Positions 1 to 11,156 of a stretch of DNA of 64,000 nt are shown piece by piece (positions within the stretch are counted from its first letter, which is position 1; each line of letters starts with the position of its first letter). A model generated the notes under the pieces. The model was not told the origin of the DNA and made no database searches. It saw only the letters and a list, made by a program, of their open reading frames with translations. Origin of the DNA: Prinsepia uniflora (taxonomy: Eukaryota; Streptophyta; Magnoliopsida; Rosales; Rosaceae); contig CM064875.1 of the NCBI GenBank assembly GCA_032719365.1, positions 36,788,693 to 36,852,692 of the forward strand, written 5' to 3'. The position numbers and the translations under genes are program-made.

Positions 1-39
1 GATATAATGTGATGAAATGGTTTTGAAATTGGAAATATA

Positions 40-430
40 AACTCGGGCTTGAGGCCCACTTGTTTTGGAAATTTCGGACTTGGAGTCCATTTGAGAATCG
101 GGCCGGGGGCCCAGTTGGTTAATGAAATCGGGCTAGGGGCTCAGTTGGTATGAAATCGGGCTGAGACCCATTTGAGTTATGTTATCGGGCCAGGGGCCCA
201 GTTGATTTACGAATTCGGGCCGTGGGCCCAGTTGGTTTATAAGTCGGGCTGCGGGCCCAGTTGGTTTACAAATCGGGCCGTGGGCCCAGTGGTTCATAAA
301 ATCGGGCATGAGGCCCAATTGGATTATAATGGTGATTTCGGGTCAGGGACCCTAAATTTAATAATTGTGATTTTGGGTCAGGGACCCTAAATGGAACTGT
401 GTGGTTTTATGGAAATTTCGGGCAGGGCCC
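40..430 (+). repeat. LTR array of ~25-35 bp units built on GGGCC...GGCCC dyads
   Basis: About ten units of the form CGGGC(C)-N-GGCCCAGTTGGTTTA follow one another, with variable linkers. Each unit holds a short dyad (GGGC...GCCC) that can form a small hairpin. Homologous arrays lie at 7308-7570, 22144-22530, 27715-28150, 51650-51905 and 61900-62145 in the other LTRs of this group. Confidence 0.8.
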
Positions 431-599
431 AATGGTAATAATGTGATAAAAGGATTTAATAAAACTGTTTTCCATATACCATCTGGACACAAGGATATAT
501 GATGGTCTCCTCCAGATGTCTGGGACACTGGGGAAGTCACGGTGCATTGCCTGCGAGGGGTCATTATACGGAGCAGCCGGACCGTATGATGACTCAGGA

Positions 600-750
600 G
601 CAGGATTGCTATGATTGACGTCAGGGACGTCAGACATCAGGGATGTCAGATATATGGACCCGGAGAGACCCCGGGCAGCACGCGTAGCTTATGAAACCGT
701 GAGATATGACGTCAGGGACGTCTAGCGTCTGGGACGCTAAGCATCTGGGA
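600..750 (+). promoter_or_regulatory. Cluster of GACGTC/TGACGTC motifs in LTR
   Basis: Short tandem words alternate here: TGACGTCAGGGACGTCAG, then ATCAGGGATGTCAG, then a second group near 695-750. TGACG(T) is the core of plant bZIP/TGA-factor sites. The mirror-image copies are at 6990-7120 and 51340-51490. Binding is inferred, not shown. Confidence 0.5.
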
Positions 751-2923
751 TGCTGGTGATGGTAATGGAAAAATATGGATTAATGAATAAAATGGCTTAT
801 TGGTTGGATATGTGTTATGTGGTAAAAATGGATTATTGGTTATGAAATGGTATGTAGGGTCGGGGACCCTAAATGGTTTTGGATTTTGAATTGATGTTCA
901 TTTATGGTCGTGGGTGGTGACCCACATGGTTTTAATATGTATGGTGGTGGTATTCCACGGTTTTGGGCTGAGTTCCCACACTTGGTTTTTGGTTAACGGT
1001 TTTTGGGCTAAGGCCCTAATGGCTCGGTTGAGCAAACGTTTTGGTTACTGGTTTTTCGTGGCATGCATACGTTTTTATTGGAGGGCATAAATGTCTTATA
1101 AATGTATTTGGTAAATTTATTGGTTTTTGTCCACTCACAGCTTTTGGTTTTAATGCCCTTCAGGTTGATCACGGATGCGATTGCAGCAGAGACTGGGACA
1201 TTGCACACCTCCTCCATCGATCCTTGCGCACTCTGGATGCCCCGTTTGGGCAGTGGCTCTTGGTCATCCCTTGTCTGACACCCCTGGTTGGACGGGAGCA
1301 GGGCACATTCCATGGTAATCCCGGGGGGATTGGGATGGGTCCTGTCAAACTGGGCCCGCAGCCCGGTTACGTACTCAAATGGACTCCAAGTCCGAGATTT
1401 CCAAAACAAGTGGGCCTCAAGCCCGAATTCATCTTTCCAATATAAAAATCGTTTTATCATATTATTTATTTAACCACAAGCACACAAAACCACAAATAAA
1501 CCGTTAATCCCGATATACGTGAAATACGGAAAACACCTCGAAATACGTGCAACATACCCGAAATCAATACTCACAAATACCATCATAGAAATCATGTATA
1601 TAAACCATATAACACATTTAAGCATGCATAGGATTTATAAAACCAAAGTCCACTCACAGACCGTTTTAACGGTATGCCTCGATACGCGTGCCACCGGCCC
1701 TCCCGGGCCACACCACTATCACCGGGACTCCCAATCCTGTCCAAATCACATTAGAAGGTTACTAACCTCATCATTAACATCCTATCAAAGTCCCGTAATT
1801 TTCCCGAATTTTTACTTATTTTTAAACTTAATTTAAAACCTTCGGACATCCCGAACAATATCGAGACGGTGTCCGATCGACACGAAACCAATTCCAAAAT
1901 GTTCGTTACATTAAATAGGACAGAAGTCATGTTGACCTCACCTCGAGATTCGTGCCCATGCGCCGTCACGCGCCACCGTGAGTGGCTGCGCATGACACCC
2001 ACGCGCCTGCTACAGTGTCACCAGCCCAACCCGTTTGTCTGGTAAACGGGTCCAATTAACCCGCGAGATGACCCGATTCCAATCCTATCAATTCGACCTT
2101 AATTACATCAATTGATCATTCAGTTAGTTTCTTTCTTAGTTCAATTACAGGTCTGTAACATCAATTACACGATTACTTACCCAAATTCCCACGATTCGAT
2201 GATGAACACCAAGAACACTCCGGTCACTGTTCAATCATGGAATTCCTTCAATTCCAATTGATTTCCTTAAATTGATTCAACCAGAAGCTTCCACGGACTC
2301 CGTTAAGCATTTCCCCCAACTCAATTGCTTCAATCCTGCGCTCAATCGTCACGACTCAAGCTCGAACACCGTCACTGTTCAACCATGGAGTTTCATCGAT
2401 CTCGATCGGTTTCCTTCAATTGATGAACCCAGAAGCATCGTGGGATCATGAGAAGTAGTTTCCCTACCTCAATTCCGTCGTCTAAACACTCCACGATCAC
2501 GACTCAACCTCGAAATTTCAGAGGCCTCCTCCCTTATGTTCTTCCTCAATTCGACCCCAAATCCCTTCGTTCTTGTTGCAGATCGATTCGTGTTGATCCC
2601 AGGAAGCTGAATGTGAGCTCAATTTCGATCCTCACGGCCTATAGTTCAAAACCCGACTTTCCCCCACCAAAATTCTAAAATCTGAAATTACAGTCTCCTT
2701 CTCTCTGTCGATCTCTCGTGTTTATCCAGCTCAACTCACTCACAAAATCACACACTCAGGTTCAGGAATGAAAGAGGAATTAAGGGTGGGAGAAAACTGG
2801 ATTTGGTTGTACACGGTTAAGGAAAACAGAGAGGAGATTAATGGATAATAAAATGATTTAATAATTAATTAATAATAAACACCATAATTAGGTCTCCCCC
2901 AAAACATGGAATCTGGTTTCAAG

Positions 2924-2949
2924 GGATGAGTGACACTAGTCACTCATCC
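2924..2949. repeat. Conserved LTR hairpin (GGATGAGTGAC / GTCACTCATCC)
   Basis: Two perfect 11-base arms are separated by ACTA. The same dyad, with 10- to 12-base arms, lies at the matching place in the LTRs at 23529-23550, 29409-29434, 53296-53321 and 63509-63534. A variant with extra CCATAGG/CCTATGG arms is at 45113-45148, and a decayed one at 20004-20026. Confidence 0.8.
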
Positions 2950-3029
2950 AGGTGTGTAGGGTCAACGGTCACTATTCAATATTATATTATTTTAATCCCG
3001 GTTCGTTCGGTTAACCGAGCCCGATTCCG

Positions 3030-3400
3030 TGACCATAACTTCGTCGTCGAATCTCCGATTTCGGCATGCCGCCTGTCGTTGGATTCGTATCGACGATACC
3101 TACGTAACGGTCCTTGGCCCTCATCCATCGGACCTCCCGGTCAAAAAGTCAACATTTGGCCCCTATTACTCAAAATTACCAAAATACCCCTCAACTTCCG
3201 AACACCACAACTTTCTCTACGAATGTCGGAAACGAACGTGCCACCTGTCTATGAACTCGTGACATCCCAAACTACGTCACGGTCATCGATCAAAGTCCGT
3301 TTGACCACCCGATCCAAAAGTCAACATTTTGCCCACGACCAGGGGCAAAACGGTCATTTTACACATTTTGTCCGATTTCGACCCACTAACCACCGATCAA
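3030..3400 (-). repeat. Two tandem diverged ~180-bp U3 modules
   Basis: Each module, read on the plus strand, contains in order GTGCCACCTGTC (or a close variant), a CGTGACATC-like word, TACGT(A/C)ACGGTC, then AAAAGTCAACATTTGGCCC or AAAAGTCAACATTTTGCCC. The first spans about 3030-3210 and the second 3211-3400. Tekay (34060-34400), F and I also have two copies; B, E, H and D show one. Confidence 0.65.
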
Positions 3401-3458
3401 CCTCACTAAACGAGATTAGTCACCAAACTAATCCCGGAATTCGGGACGGGTCGTTATA

Positions 3459-3475
3459 ATCTTCCCTCCTTAATT
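3459..3475 (-). other. Polypurine tract of element A
   Basis: Read on the minus strand it is AATTAAGGAGGGAAGAT, directly before the 3' LTR. This is the plus-strand DNA priming site of LTR retrotransposons. The same tract occurs at 19642-19656 and, with one change, at 23899-23912. Confidence 0.85.
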
Positions 3476-6442
3476 AATTTCGTCCTCGAAATTCCAACCG
3501 CTCTAAACTCAAACGTTCTTCCCTCCTTAATTAGTTTCGCTCTCGAAACTCGACTATCCTGATTCCACATACACCCCGTGGAAAGTGAAATCGACCCTGT
3601 AACACGTGTACACCCGTACACCAACTAATCAGACAAAACTTGTCTGCACTCAAACGTACCACTAGTACTTAAAACGCAACGACTACATTCGACCCCGTCG
3701 AATGACTGAAACTACTTGTTTCGAATTTGACACCACTTGTCAAATCGACCCTCTCGTTGACGCAACAACTCGACGGTTCCTTTCCCACTCCCACTAGGAG
3801 TCAGCTGACCCCACTCAACAATCTATGTTGACACATCCTGACAATCTGTCACCACACAGTTGTTGTCAGTCGAAAACTGACACTAGACTCACTCGTGGCT
3901 ACACATGCCACCAACGTATTTGACTTAGTAAACATTTACCGACCTTTCACACGATCTGTGTGTAATTAGACTCATCGGAAATACCATGACCCATTGCATA
4001 GTATCCAATGTCCGATTCTCGACCTCGACTAATCCATTGGTATCGGAACCAATCCGGCTACCAACACGCTCACTGACACACCTCGGGTATATCCCGTATA
4101 CCGTAACTAGATATCACAAGTCTACAAGGTATTGTACCTCGAACCATGTACGAAGTACACACATCTACCTAATAACCAGACTACAACCACCTAGGTCATA
4201 GCCGAACGCGTTCCAATAATGGAGTACGTTTGCCCAATCCAGCATGAGACAAATCGAAACTCCACCCAACATCTAGTTCCAATTCCGAATCTAAATCTGC
4301 AATTTCGTAAGAAATCCCGGATCCAAGCCCAGACATCAAATTTTAATTCATATCCAAATCCGAATCCGAAATCATTATTCCGTAAGCTAGCATTTGGAAT
4401 AATCATTCCGTACCCAAATCCAGAAATATACTTTCAAGTTCCAAAATCGAATCCTGAATCGTCACCTAGAAATTCGATTCCAAATCCCGAAATCTCGTTC
4501 ACATTTACCAAGACACACCAAAACCGAACCTATCGGTTACCCGTTTGATACCTCCAATTGACTTCATAGGGAAGCCAATCCAACCTCCACACGTCTAAGG
4601 TTGACAAAATTCAACTACCTTGATAACCTACTCACCCGAGTAGAATACCCTACGGGCCCCACTTCGAAAAGAAGTTCAATCCCGTCATTTCGACTCACAT
4701 ACCCAAGTTCGTATCGATCCTTGTCATTGCACCTAGGAAAAACAAAGGATGATCCAACACAATGACGCCAAAACTCATCCTACATGGATGCAAACAAAAC
4801 TCGCTGCACTCACAACATCCTCTGCCACCAAGCAGAAAATGAGAAGTCTCGTTTACCTAATTTCGAATACGTAGCTCCTCCTAATGACCCACAAACACAC
4901 ATGGGCCCACCAACCAATACACGCTCAACGTAATGGTAACTACACTCAACGTCTGCCAGGGCAGAAAACAAGAAGTCAACCCCTATGACTTCGGAATACC
5001 CATCACCAAAAACGAACACCACTCTCGTTCCCCAATCACAACTCTCCTCGACACTAAGGTTCCAACCATGTTGGAAACAGACATGCTCCCAACAAGACGT
5101 CAAGTCTATCCACTAGACTTCCTACCTCCTCAATTTACTTGGACAACCCCGTGTCCACAATCAATCCGTTATTGTTCCGTTCGTACATCCCAACCTTTAC
5201 AGGCTCAACACTCGGTTTCCCAAGTTCTCAATTATACCTTTTTAATCCACTCCTTACTGGTTATCTCACCACCATTGGGACTTATCCCAACACGGCACAA
5301 TCTTAACTGGATCCCATCCAGTCCATCACTCAACCACTACCGAATCTCAAAGACCGGACATAAGTTCATCATGATGGAGTCACACCCCAACTTGTGGCTC
5401 ATCGTCAACACCATTACCGACACTAGCACCAGCGCTAGTACCAGCACCAACACTCTATAAACAACACTAGTATCAGCACACAGGCATCCATACTAGCATC
5501 AACACAATTACCAACCCACAAACATTCATACTTGCACACCGTGTGCAAATACGACAACCCTGGATCTCCGTTCATACCGAACGACGATCCCGTACCTCAC
5601 GACTATGGGTACCACTATTCTGACAATCCTCATCAGGGAAATGAACGTTCCCCGAACGTCCCCTGATCCCCAAGTATTATGACCACACTGATTACCCTCG
5701 ATAGCCAGTCATCTCCATATGACTACCGACTAACTGTCATTGCTATCGAGATCCGCATCCACACATCACACCAATACCCGATCCAACACGGGATTCCATA
5801 ATTTATCTCAGAATCGTATCCGTAAATCGAATCCCATAGTTCTGACGAGACTCACCAGAGCCATCCACATGGTCATCCATGACCTCAACCGCTCGTCGCA
5901 GCACAAGTTCTCACCCGCTAATCATTATTAAGGTTTACCTTTTGAATCCATCATATACTAGGGTTCCACAATCACACCCTATGGTTCAACCGAACCAAAC
6001 AGCTCCCCGTAATATAAAATCCACAACCTGACCGACCCCGCGGTCCTGACATCATATAGACGTCAAATCCAATCCTACCATCCCATCAACGTGGGTTCCA
6101 CCACTAGGTCATCGGCCAACTCCGATGAACCAACATCCCTCACACCAACAACCACCACTAGGGTTCACATTTTTTTTTAACCATTACTCACATGAGGTTC
6201 CCCGAACCTAGCTGCACCTAGCAGCACAAAAATTAAATATTACATGACCGAACCGTCGGTCCCACAATACCAGTTCATCACAATCAACCCCACCTGGGTC
6301 GAATCACATTAACGCACGGCGTATCGGGCCAATCACACTCCATCCACTATCCAAACCCAAAAACTATCTATCAGGTTGATAATGAATTGCAGCCCAATGA
6401 GACATCACACCCTCGACCTGCGCGCACTATTAGAGCAACCAT

Positions 6443-6454
6443 GCTCTGATACCA
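6443..6454 (-). other. Primer binding site, tRNA-iMet type
   Basis: On the minus strand it reads TGGTATCAGAGC, complementary to the 3' end of plant initiator tRNA-Met, three bases from the LTR edge. This site decides the orientation of element A. Confidence 0.9.
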
Positions 6455-6989
6455 AGTTGACAGGACCCATCCCAATCCCCCCGGGATTACCATGGAATGT
6501 GCCCTGCTCCCGTCCAACAAGGGGTGTCAGACAAAGGATGACCAAGAGACACTGCCCAAACGGGGCATCCAGAGTGCGCAAGGATCGATGGAGGAGGTGT
6601 GCAATGTCCCAGTCTCCGCTGCAATCGCATCCGTGATCAACCTGAAGGGCATTAAAACCAAAAGCTGTGAGCGGACAAAACCAATAAGTTTATTAAACAC
6701 ATTTATAAGACATTTATGCCCTCCAATAAAAACGTATGCATGCCACAAAAACCAGTAACCAAAACGTTTGCTCAACCGAGCCATTAGGGCCTTAGCCCAG
6801 AAACCGTTAACCAAAACCAAGTGTGGGAACTCAGCCCAAAACTGTGGAATACCACAACTATACATAAACAACCATGTGGGTCACCACCCAAAACCATAAA
6901 TGAACATCAAACCATTAAAATCATATAATCACAAATCCACCCGGAAAGCCATTTCATTAATTCGTATTTTACCATTACCATCACCAGCA

Positions 6990-7120
6990 TCCCTAATGCT
7001 AGACGTCCCTGACGTCATATCTCACGGTTTTATAAGCTACGCGTGCTGCCCGGGGTCTCTCCGGGTCCATATATCTGACATCCCTGATGTCTGACGTCCC
7101 AGACGTCAATCATAGCAATC
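6990..7120 (-). promoter_or_regulatory. Cluster of GACGTC/TGACGTC motifs in LTR
   Basis: This is the mirror copy of the 600-750 cluster: GACGTCCCTGACGTCAT, then ATCTGACATCCCTGATGTCTGACGTC-type words in direct succession. It lies between the GGGCC array and the LTR end. Confidence 0.5.
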
Positions 7121-7307
7121 CTGCTCCTGAGTCATCAGACGGTCTGGCTGCTCCGTATGGTGACCCTTCGCAGGCAATGCACCGTGACTTCCCCAGTGTC
7201 CTAGACATCTGGAGGAGACCATCATATATCCTTGTATCAAGATGGTATATGGAAAACAATTTTTATTAATTCATTTCACAACATCACAATGGGCCCTGCC
7301 CGAATTT

Positions 7308-7570
7308 TCCATAAAACAACACATTTCCATTTAGGGTCCCTGACCCGAAACCACATTTATTAAATATAGGGCCCCTGACCCGAAATCATCATTTTAATCC
7401 AACTGGGCCTCATGCCCGATTTTATGAACCACTGGGCCCACGGCCCGATTTGTAAACCAACTGGGCCCGCAGCCCGACTTATAAACCAACTGGGCCCGCA
7501 GCCCGATTACGTACTCAAATGGACTCCAAGTCCGAGATTTCCAAAACAAGTGGGCCTCAAGCCCGAATTC
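7308..7570 (-). repeat. GGGCC dyad array in the A 5' LTR
   Basis: Units of the form AACTGGGCCC-N-GGCCCGA with 25-35 bp period are visible, for example at 7426, 7459 and 7488. It is homologous to 40-430. Confidence 0.8.
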
Positions 7571-8051
7571 ATCTTTCCAATATAAAAACCGTTTTATCAT
7601 ATTATTTATTTAACCACAAGCACGCAAAACCACAAATAAACCGTTAAAAAGTCAACATTTGGCCCTCGTCGTTGGATTCGTATCGACGATACCTACGTAA
7701 CGGTCCTTGGCCCTCGTCCATCGGACCTCCCGGTCAAAAAGTCAACATTTGGCCCCTATTACTCGAAATTACCAAAATACCCCTCAACTTCCGAACACCA
7801 CAACTTTCTCTACGAATGTCGGAAACGAACGTGCCACCTGTCTATGAACTCGTGACATCCCAAACTACGTCACGGTCATCGGTCAAAGTCCGTTTGACCG
7901 CTCGATCCAAAAGTCAACATTTTGCCCACGACCAGGGGCAAAATGGTCATTTTACACATTTTGTCCGATTTCGACCCACTAACCACCGATCAACCTCACT
8001 AAACGAGATTAGTCACCAAACTAATCCCGGAATTCGGGACGGGTCGTTACA

Positions 8052-10300
8052 CATACCACCTCAAACGGTGTTATAAAATACTAATTGTAAGGTTTGAGAG
8101 TAACTAGGTGATCACCCAAATGTTCGGTGAGGCAACAACCCTGGTAAGTCCTCTGGAATACTATCTGGAACGTAAAACATAACTGGTAAGCCTGTCGCCT
8201 CAACAACATATCATGAGGTGGGAATCCTAGTAGGTTCACTAGAATACCATCCAAGAGTCAAAAGTGACTAGTATATCTGCCACCCTCAATGGTAAAACCC
8301 GAGTAGTACTCATGCGAGCTGAGTACGCTCCACCAGCCATATTGGACTATGTTAGTCAGCTACTCGACCTTCCTGGAAACTGAGCTAAAACCCTGCTAGA
8401 TTGGGTTAAAACTGGGGTCCCAATACAAAAACTTGGGATCCTCCTTATCCAGCATGCCCGAACCTGACCGATTACATACTAGAAGATCTGGAGTGGTACA
8501 TACCCCTCCTCGGCTCTTTTGCCTGATGGTCCGGGAGATAACTACTCCTGACGCCAACCAGAACCTCTAGACTAATATCGACCCTACAACTTAGCTCAGA
8601 ACTGGTGACAACAACTAGAAAATCTCTAAGAGAAGAATACGGCCTAGTTGTCACTAGAACTCTGACCTTATCTCTCAGACCCAGTTCGACACGTCGACAC
8701 TTGCCAACACCTTGCCACCAACGTTGGTGTAAATTTAAAAAAAATTTAGGAACCTTGGCTCATATTGAGAACCTTTCATGTCTTCCCCTGTCAAATTTGC
8801 ATAGCCACATCCAACAAGTGTTGTGGTGGAAACAAGGTTAAAGATACCTAAAAGGACTCCCCAAGAAAGCCTCCTAGATAACTACACGAACATCCCAACC
8901 TAATAACCTCAAACCGTGCCACTATAGGTACACAACCCACACAACAAGAACATGGATAAGCGTACCATGAACCTTTAGAGGCATCACATCACATCGAATA
9001 CTCACTCTAGCCGAGAAATCCACACATTCGTCTCTTCCTGGCTCAGAGCCTCTGAATTCGCTAAAAAATCCAAACCCACAGAAATCCTCCTCTTCTGGAG
9101 CATAGTATCCAGTGCTAGACTCAAACAATTTAAGGTATGTCACGTGTCCAAACTTTATCAAATTTCATGTGTATCTCTAGTACACTGTTCAACCTTCATT
9201 GCAAAACGACTTGAGGTATAGTGTCAGTGGACAAACCAGTTATAAAATAGGGCATGCATAAATGACTTAAAAGTGACCGGATTTCAGAATAAAATAATCA
9301 AGTACGGTTGGACCTACGAAAAAAACCGTGCAATGTATTTCAAATACTCATGGCCCCCATTTCCTTGAAATCCATGGTTTAGAACCCATCTAAAAAACCT
9401 GTACACAAATGTCATAGATCAAAGTCCTAACAATCCTCGAGTCCCCTGAGTCATAGCTCATCATACGAGCCAACTGACTGGAATCCATCCCACAAAAAAG
9501 GCTGCTGGAACGGAGCTTGAATATTGGTCGGAACTTTGAATCTTCACCTATGAATTTGGGGTGACAACTTCTTTGTTTTGTCACCATGTATGTGTTCTTG
9601 GAATCCATTAGAGTAGTTTGGTAGGTTGAAACGTGAAAAACAGAGGGAAAATGGATATTTGGACTCACGGGCCTGCGTCGGGACCTAGTTGCAAGTTCCT
9701 AGGTCAACCCAACGCGAGGTAGATGGCGAGTAAGGGTGCGACTATAGTGGCTGGCACACTGGAAGAAACTTCCTGACCGTCCACCAGCATATAGCGACGT
9801 TCCTCTAGTCCTATTTAACATGACTTTTCATATTTTTATGGTTATTGAGCTATTGGTATAGTTTTCAAGTTGATTGGACATCGTATTAGGATAGTTCGAT
9901 ATGTACAAAGTGATAAACTTCTAATGAATACATGGATGAATCCCTCAAGATTTGAGACTTTGGTTAGTGACTCCTTATGTGATCAAGGTTTCGATGTAGG
10001 ACTTGAAAGGAGTCGCGATATCAATTTAGGATTTGGAAAAGAGCCGAAAGAGCCCGGACATCAGATTAGGGCTTAGGTAGGGTAGACATATCATATCTCA
10101 CTATTCTTTGGGGGTCAGGGGGTTAGTGTGGACGGTGACCTCATGAGAAACGAAATATGTTTGGTACGTATAACGAGATGATGTTTCAACAATGTTGTAC
10201 ATCCATTGTCTAACAAGTTCTCATATTATGTTGTAGGATCCTAAGGGTAGTACTGAAAGTTTGATTTTGTTTTCAGACGAGAGCAGTACCTTGCACGGTT
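8052..10300. other. Unassigned spacer, no gene recognised
   Basis: This starts right after the A element. No primer site, LTR terminus, RNA gene or long conserved frame is visible. The longest frames are 60-90 codons and carry no recognisable motif. It may be decayed repeat DNA; the plus-strand part near 9870-10280 has a retroelement-like base composition but no diagnostic feature. Confidence 0.4.
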
Positions 10301-11017
10301 ATCAAAGTATTTTCAAAAAAGGATCTGTCAATATTGGTGCATAAAAAATCAAAGACTTATATTTTTCATTTTCTCAAATCGCATGATTTTGAAGCTACTC
10401 ATCCAAAATGCGCAACCTTAAAGTAACTCCCCATTTAATTCAATTCAAGAAATATTTTGTATATGCTAAAAAGTTAAGATTTACTATTTTCAAATAATAA
10501 TCGTTCATGAAAATTCAACTCATGGCCTCTCTCGACAAAGTGGGGATTAGATGTCACACTAGATGAAAGGGTCATTGAGAAAAACAAAATATTCATGCTT
10601 ATCACCATAAAGGATATCATAATTATCAAAACCATTTATTTTATAGATTGTTTCAATATTTCTTGTCAAGGATTAGTGACTGTTTGGGAACGAGGATTTG
10701 GATCCGGATTTCAAAACAAAGGATTTGATATGAAGAAGAAATCCCACTATTTGAAATTAATTTGTTTGCCAACCTAAATATTTATTTGTAGATTTCCAAT
10801 TCCTTCATCTAAAATTTATTATTTGGCAAATTTTTTTATTGTAAGTATTTGAATTGAGAATTTCAAATAAAAAATTCCATCTCACAAAACTAAAAATATT
10901 AATGTCAAAATGAATATCATTGTTTATTTAGATAAATGGATATTATTAAAAAATCATAAGCATTAATGCATAGCTAACTGCGTATTTATTTTTTTTTTAA
11001 ATGTAAGATAACTAAAC

Positions 11018-11156
11018 ATAGAAGGATGGACAAAAAAAGGAAAAAAATTGGAAAAAAATAATGATGAAAGAAAAGGATGAAAAAGAAGATGGAAATAAAA
11101 TGATGGAAGAAAAAAGGATGGAAAAATGTTGAAAAAGAAGGGGGTGAAAAAAAGAA
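11018..11156 (+). repeat. Purine-only tract with GGATGGAAAAA words
   Basis: About 140 bases are nearly free of C and built from A-runs joined by GGATG and GATGAAA words. The complementary frames encode only Phe/Ser/Leu runs and are not real genes. Confidence 0.6.

Larger units (their letters stand above)
1..1347 (+). mobile_element. 3' part of a plus-strand LTR, same family as element A
   Basis: This is the reverse complement of the LTR beginning at 6458, down to the terminal bases: it ends GGATGGGTCCTGTCA at 1347, where the other copy starts TGACAGGACCCATCC. It is cut by the window edge. The next base, 1348, resumes in the middle of a minus-strand LTR of the same family, so this element inserted into the left LTR of element A. 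If so, AACTG (1348-1352) should recur just before its other end, outside the window. It carries the GGGCC repeat array, a TGACGTC cluster and the GTCCACTCAC motif (1129-1138). No coding potential was seen. Confidence 0.85.
1348..3458 (-). repeat. 3' LTR of element A (far end interrupted)
   Basis: On the minus strand it begins at 3458 with TATAACGACCCGTCCC, the expected TGTAACG with its second base changed (G to A on this strand, C to T on the other). It runs to 1348, where the plus-strand LTR is inserted. It contains the hairpin at 2924-2949, two U3 modules (3030-3400) and GTCCACTCAC (1648-1657). The small ORFs inside have no recognisable product. Confidence 0.85.
3459..6457 (-). mobile_element. 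Internal region of element A, no recognisable genes
   Basis: About 3.0 kb lies between polypurine tract and primer site. Segments resemble the interiors of B (23899-26882) and C (16463-19656), for example the TTCCAACATGGTTGGAA-like word near 5065, 17485 and 25605, and the CCGTGGAAA block near 3577 and 23962. Longer reading frames here, such as 5103-4810 on minus and 4933-5460 on plus, have no recognisable domain and are not shared as frames between copies. I see no gene. Confidence 0.7.
1348..8051 (-). mobile_element. Element A: non-autonomous Tekay-like LTR retrotransposon
   Basis: The order on the minus strand is 5' LTR (8051-6458), tRNA-iMet-type primer site, ~3 kb internal region, polypurine tract, 3' LTR (3458-1348, its far end displaced by another insertion). 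The internal part shows no gag, protease, RT, RNase H or integrase motif on either strand. LTRs of this length with a non-coding interior fit the LARD class of large non-autonomous derivatives. It probably used proteins of a Tekay/Del relative such as the one at 31741-41868, because primer site, polypurine tract and LTR termini match; that dependence is inference. The right flank is CATAC; the left flank lies outside the window. Confidence 0.8.
6458..8051 (-). repeat. 5' LTR of element A with a large internal deletion
   Basis: The LTR runs from TGACAGGACCC (6458) to GTCGTTACA (8051). Against the left copy it lacks about 1.57 kb, the equivalent of 1507-3075. At the join (7647-7665) sits AAAAGTCAACATTTGGCCC, a duplicate of the sequence at 7737-7755. 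It keeps the GGGCC array (7308-7570), the TGACGTC cluster and GTGAGCGGAC (6667-6676), but has lost GTCCACTCAC and the hairpin. Confidence 0.85.

Noticed and set aside
40..430. CRISPR-like array
   Set aside because: Units are variable dyads without uniform spacers, inside plant LTRs; no cas genes and a eukaryotic context.
4191..4548. Overlapping frames rich in Asn/Pro/Ser near 4.2-4.5 kb
   Set aside because: They lie over ATTCC/AAATCC repeats in the non-coding interior of element A and have no conserved domain.
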